Shown: piece after piece, positions 63,373 through 64,000 of the stretch | Layout of the letters: each line of letters starts with the position of its first letter | Position numbering within the stretch: position 1 is the first letter of the stretch | Assembly (NCBI RefSeq): GCF_003611035.1 | Contig: NZ_CP030033.1 | Location: 1,674,001 to 1,738,000, forward strand | From: Cryobacterium soli | Lineage (GTDB): Bacteria; Actinomycetota; Actinomycetes; Actinomycetales; Microbacteriaceae | Direction: 5' to 3' | Length of the DNA: 64,000 nucleotides | Program-made: the position numbers and the translations under genes | Notes under the pieces: generated by a model | The model's input: only the letters and a program-made list of their open reading frames with translations | Database searches by the model: none | What the model was told of the DNA's origin: nothing

Positions 63373-64000
63373 TCAGGCGTTGGCGAAGCCGTCGACGATG
63401 GCATCCGCGAGTTCTTCGCGCTCCTCGAGCGGCAGGAACGCGCTCGACGCCGCGTTGAGCTGCAAGGCTTCGAGGTCGTCGAGGTCGTAGCCGAAGGCAT
63501 CCGTCAAGAGCGCCAGCTCGCGGCTGAGCGAGGTGCCGCTCATCAGACGGTTGTCGGTGTTCACGGTCACGCGGAAGCCCAGCTGGTAGAGCAGGTCGAA
63601 CGGGTGGTCGAGCATGTCGTCGCCCCAGGCGCCGATGGCGCCGGTCTGCAGGTTGGACGACGGGCTCAGCTCGAGCGGGATCTCACGGTCGCGCACCCAC
63701 TGGGCCAGCGGGCCGAGGGTGACGTAGGTGTTGTCCTGGTCTTCGCGGCCGATCTCGATGTCTTCGGCCAGGCGCACCCCGTGGCCCAGGCGCAGCGCCC
63801 GGCCGTCGAAGAGCGCGCCACGGATGCTGTCGAGGCCGTCGGCCTCGCCGGCGTGCACGGTGACCGGGAAGAGGTTGCGGGCCAGGAAGTCGAACGCCTC
63901 GGTGTGATCGGCGGCGGGGAAACCCTGCTCGGCGCCCGCGATGTCGAAGCCCACGACGCCCAGGTCCCGGTGCCGCACGGCGAGCTCGGCGACCTCGAGC
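63373..64000 (-). CDS. add: Adenosine deaminase, C-terminal part (cut by the window edge)
   Basis: The reading frame runs without a start to the right edge, giving the last about 209 residues. Adenosine deaminase blocks are clear: DLGVVGFDIAGAEQGFP, TVHAGEADGLDSIRGAL (metal and catalytic His/Glu), LGHGVRLAED, LELSPSSNLQTGAIG and VTVNTDNRLMSGTSL (catalytic Asp). It hydrolyses adenosine to inosine, which the nearby PNP can cleave. It is cotranscribed with PTS IIA and IIB, an unusual pairing. The N-terminal part, including the HxH metal motif, lies outside the window. Confidence 0.93.
   Translation of the reverse strand, partial: LEVAELAVRHRDLGVVGFDIAGAEQGFPAADHTEAFDFLARNLFPVTVHAGEADGLDSIRGALFDGRALRLGHGVRLAEDIEIGREDQDNTYVTLGPLAQWVRDREIPLELSPSSNLQTGAIGAWGDDMLDHPFDLLYQLGFRVTVNTDNRLMSGTSLSRELALLTDAFGYDLDDLEALQLNAASSAFLPLEEREELADAIVDGFANA

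Overview
The window reads as chromosomal DNA of a high-GC Gram-positive actinobacterium, most likely a member of the Microbacteriaceae (Cryobacterium-like; inferred from gene content, not proven). Supporting signs are GC-rich codon third positions, frequent GTG and TTG starts, several start codons 6-8 bases behind a TANNNT box (leaderless style), an acyl-CoA carboxylase epsilon subunit, a GlfT2-type galactofuranosyltransferase, LGFP repeats and a cysteine-less LpdA-type flavoprotein. I see no rRNA, tRNA, CRISPR array, transposase or phage gene.

Layout. (1) 0.1-4.6 kb, minus strand: flippase-like membrane protein, DUF2304 protein, DPM1-like GT2 enzyme and a large DUF6541 membrane protein, plausibly one polyprenyl-phosphate-sugar glycosylation module. 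(2) 4.7-7.1 kb: secreted LGFP-repeat wall protein. (3) 7.2-14.0 kb, plus strand: galactan-type cluster (GlfT1-like GT, second GT2, Glf, GlfT2-like GT, Wzm/Wzt exporter). (4) 14.2-17.6 kb: polyprenyl glycosylphosphotransferase that would start a second polymer, and a DUF4012 protein. (5) 17.6-34 kb: a visibly lower-GC, probably exchangeable polysaccharide island with two acyltransferases, a GH39-like lipoprotein, VanZ protein, Wzy/ligase, two GT2 enzymes, a Wzz/BY-kinase-like protein with a degenerate P-loop, Wzx and a pyruvyltransferase-like protein, plus about 2 kb of gene-free or decayed DNA. (6) 34-43.6 kb: secreted Ig-like repeat proteins, a TPR-tailed O-antigen ligase, the dTDP-L-rhamnose genes split as rmlA-rmlC (minus) and rmlB-rmlD (plus), and a GT4 enzyme. 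(7) 43.6-64 kb: LCP ligase, purE, purK, GtrA, PH-domain protein, BirA, acyl-CoA carboxylase beta/epsilon and, 6 kb on, alpha; a NarL-type two-component system with an odd third member; RlmCD-like methyltransferase, Maf, LpdA-like flavoprotein, purine nucleoside phosphorylase, phosphohexomutase, and an adenosine deaminase-PTS IIA-PTS IIB operon cut by the right edge.

How it works together (inference): Glf makes UDP-galactofuranose for the GlfT enzymes and Wzm/Wzt exports the chain; Rml enzymes supply dTDP-rhamnose to the GT2/GT4 enzymes; the island uses Wzx/Wzy logic for a second, modified polymer; the LCP protein probably anchors a polymer to peptidoglycan; BirA biotinylates the carboxylase alpha subunit.

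The points most worth a second look are a decayed copy of the Ig-repeat/O-antigen-ligase gene junction flanking an acyltransferase gene, a run of four stable hairpins after the carboxylase epsilon gene, a shared inverted repeat beside the two carboxylase loci, the P-loop lysine-to-glycine change in the BY-kinase-like protein, and a histidine-kinase-like third member of the two-component operon.
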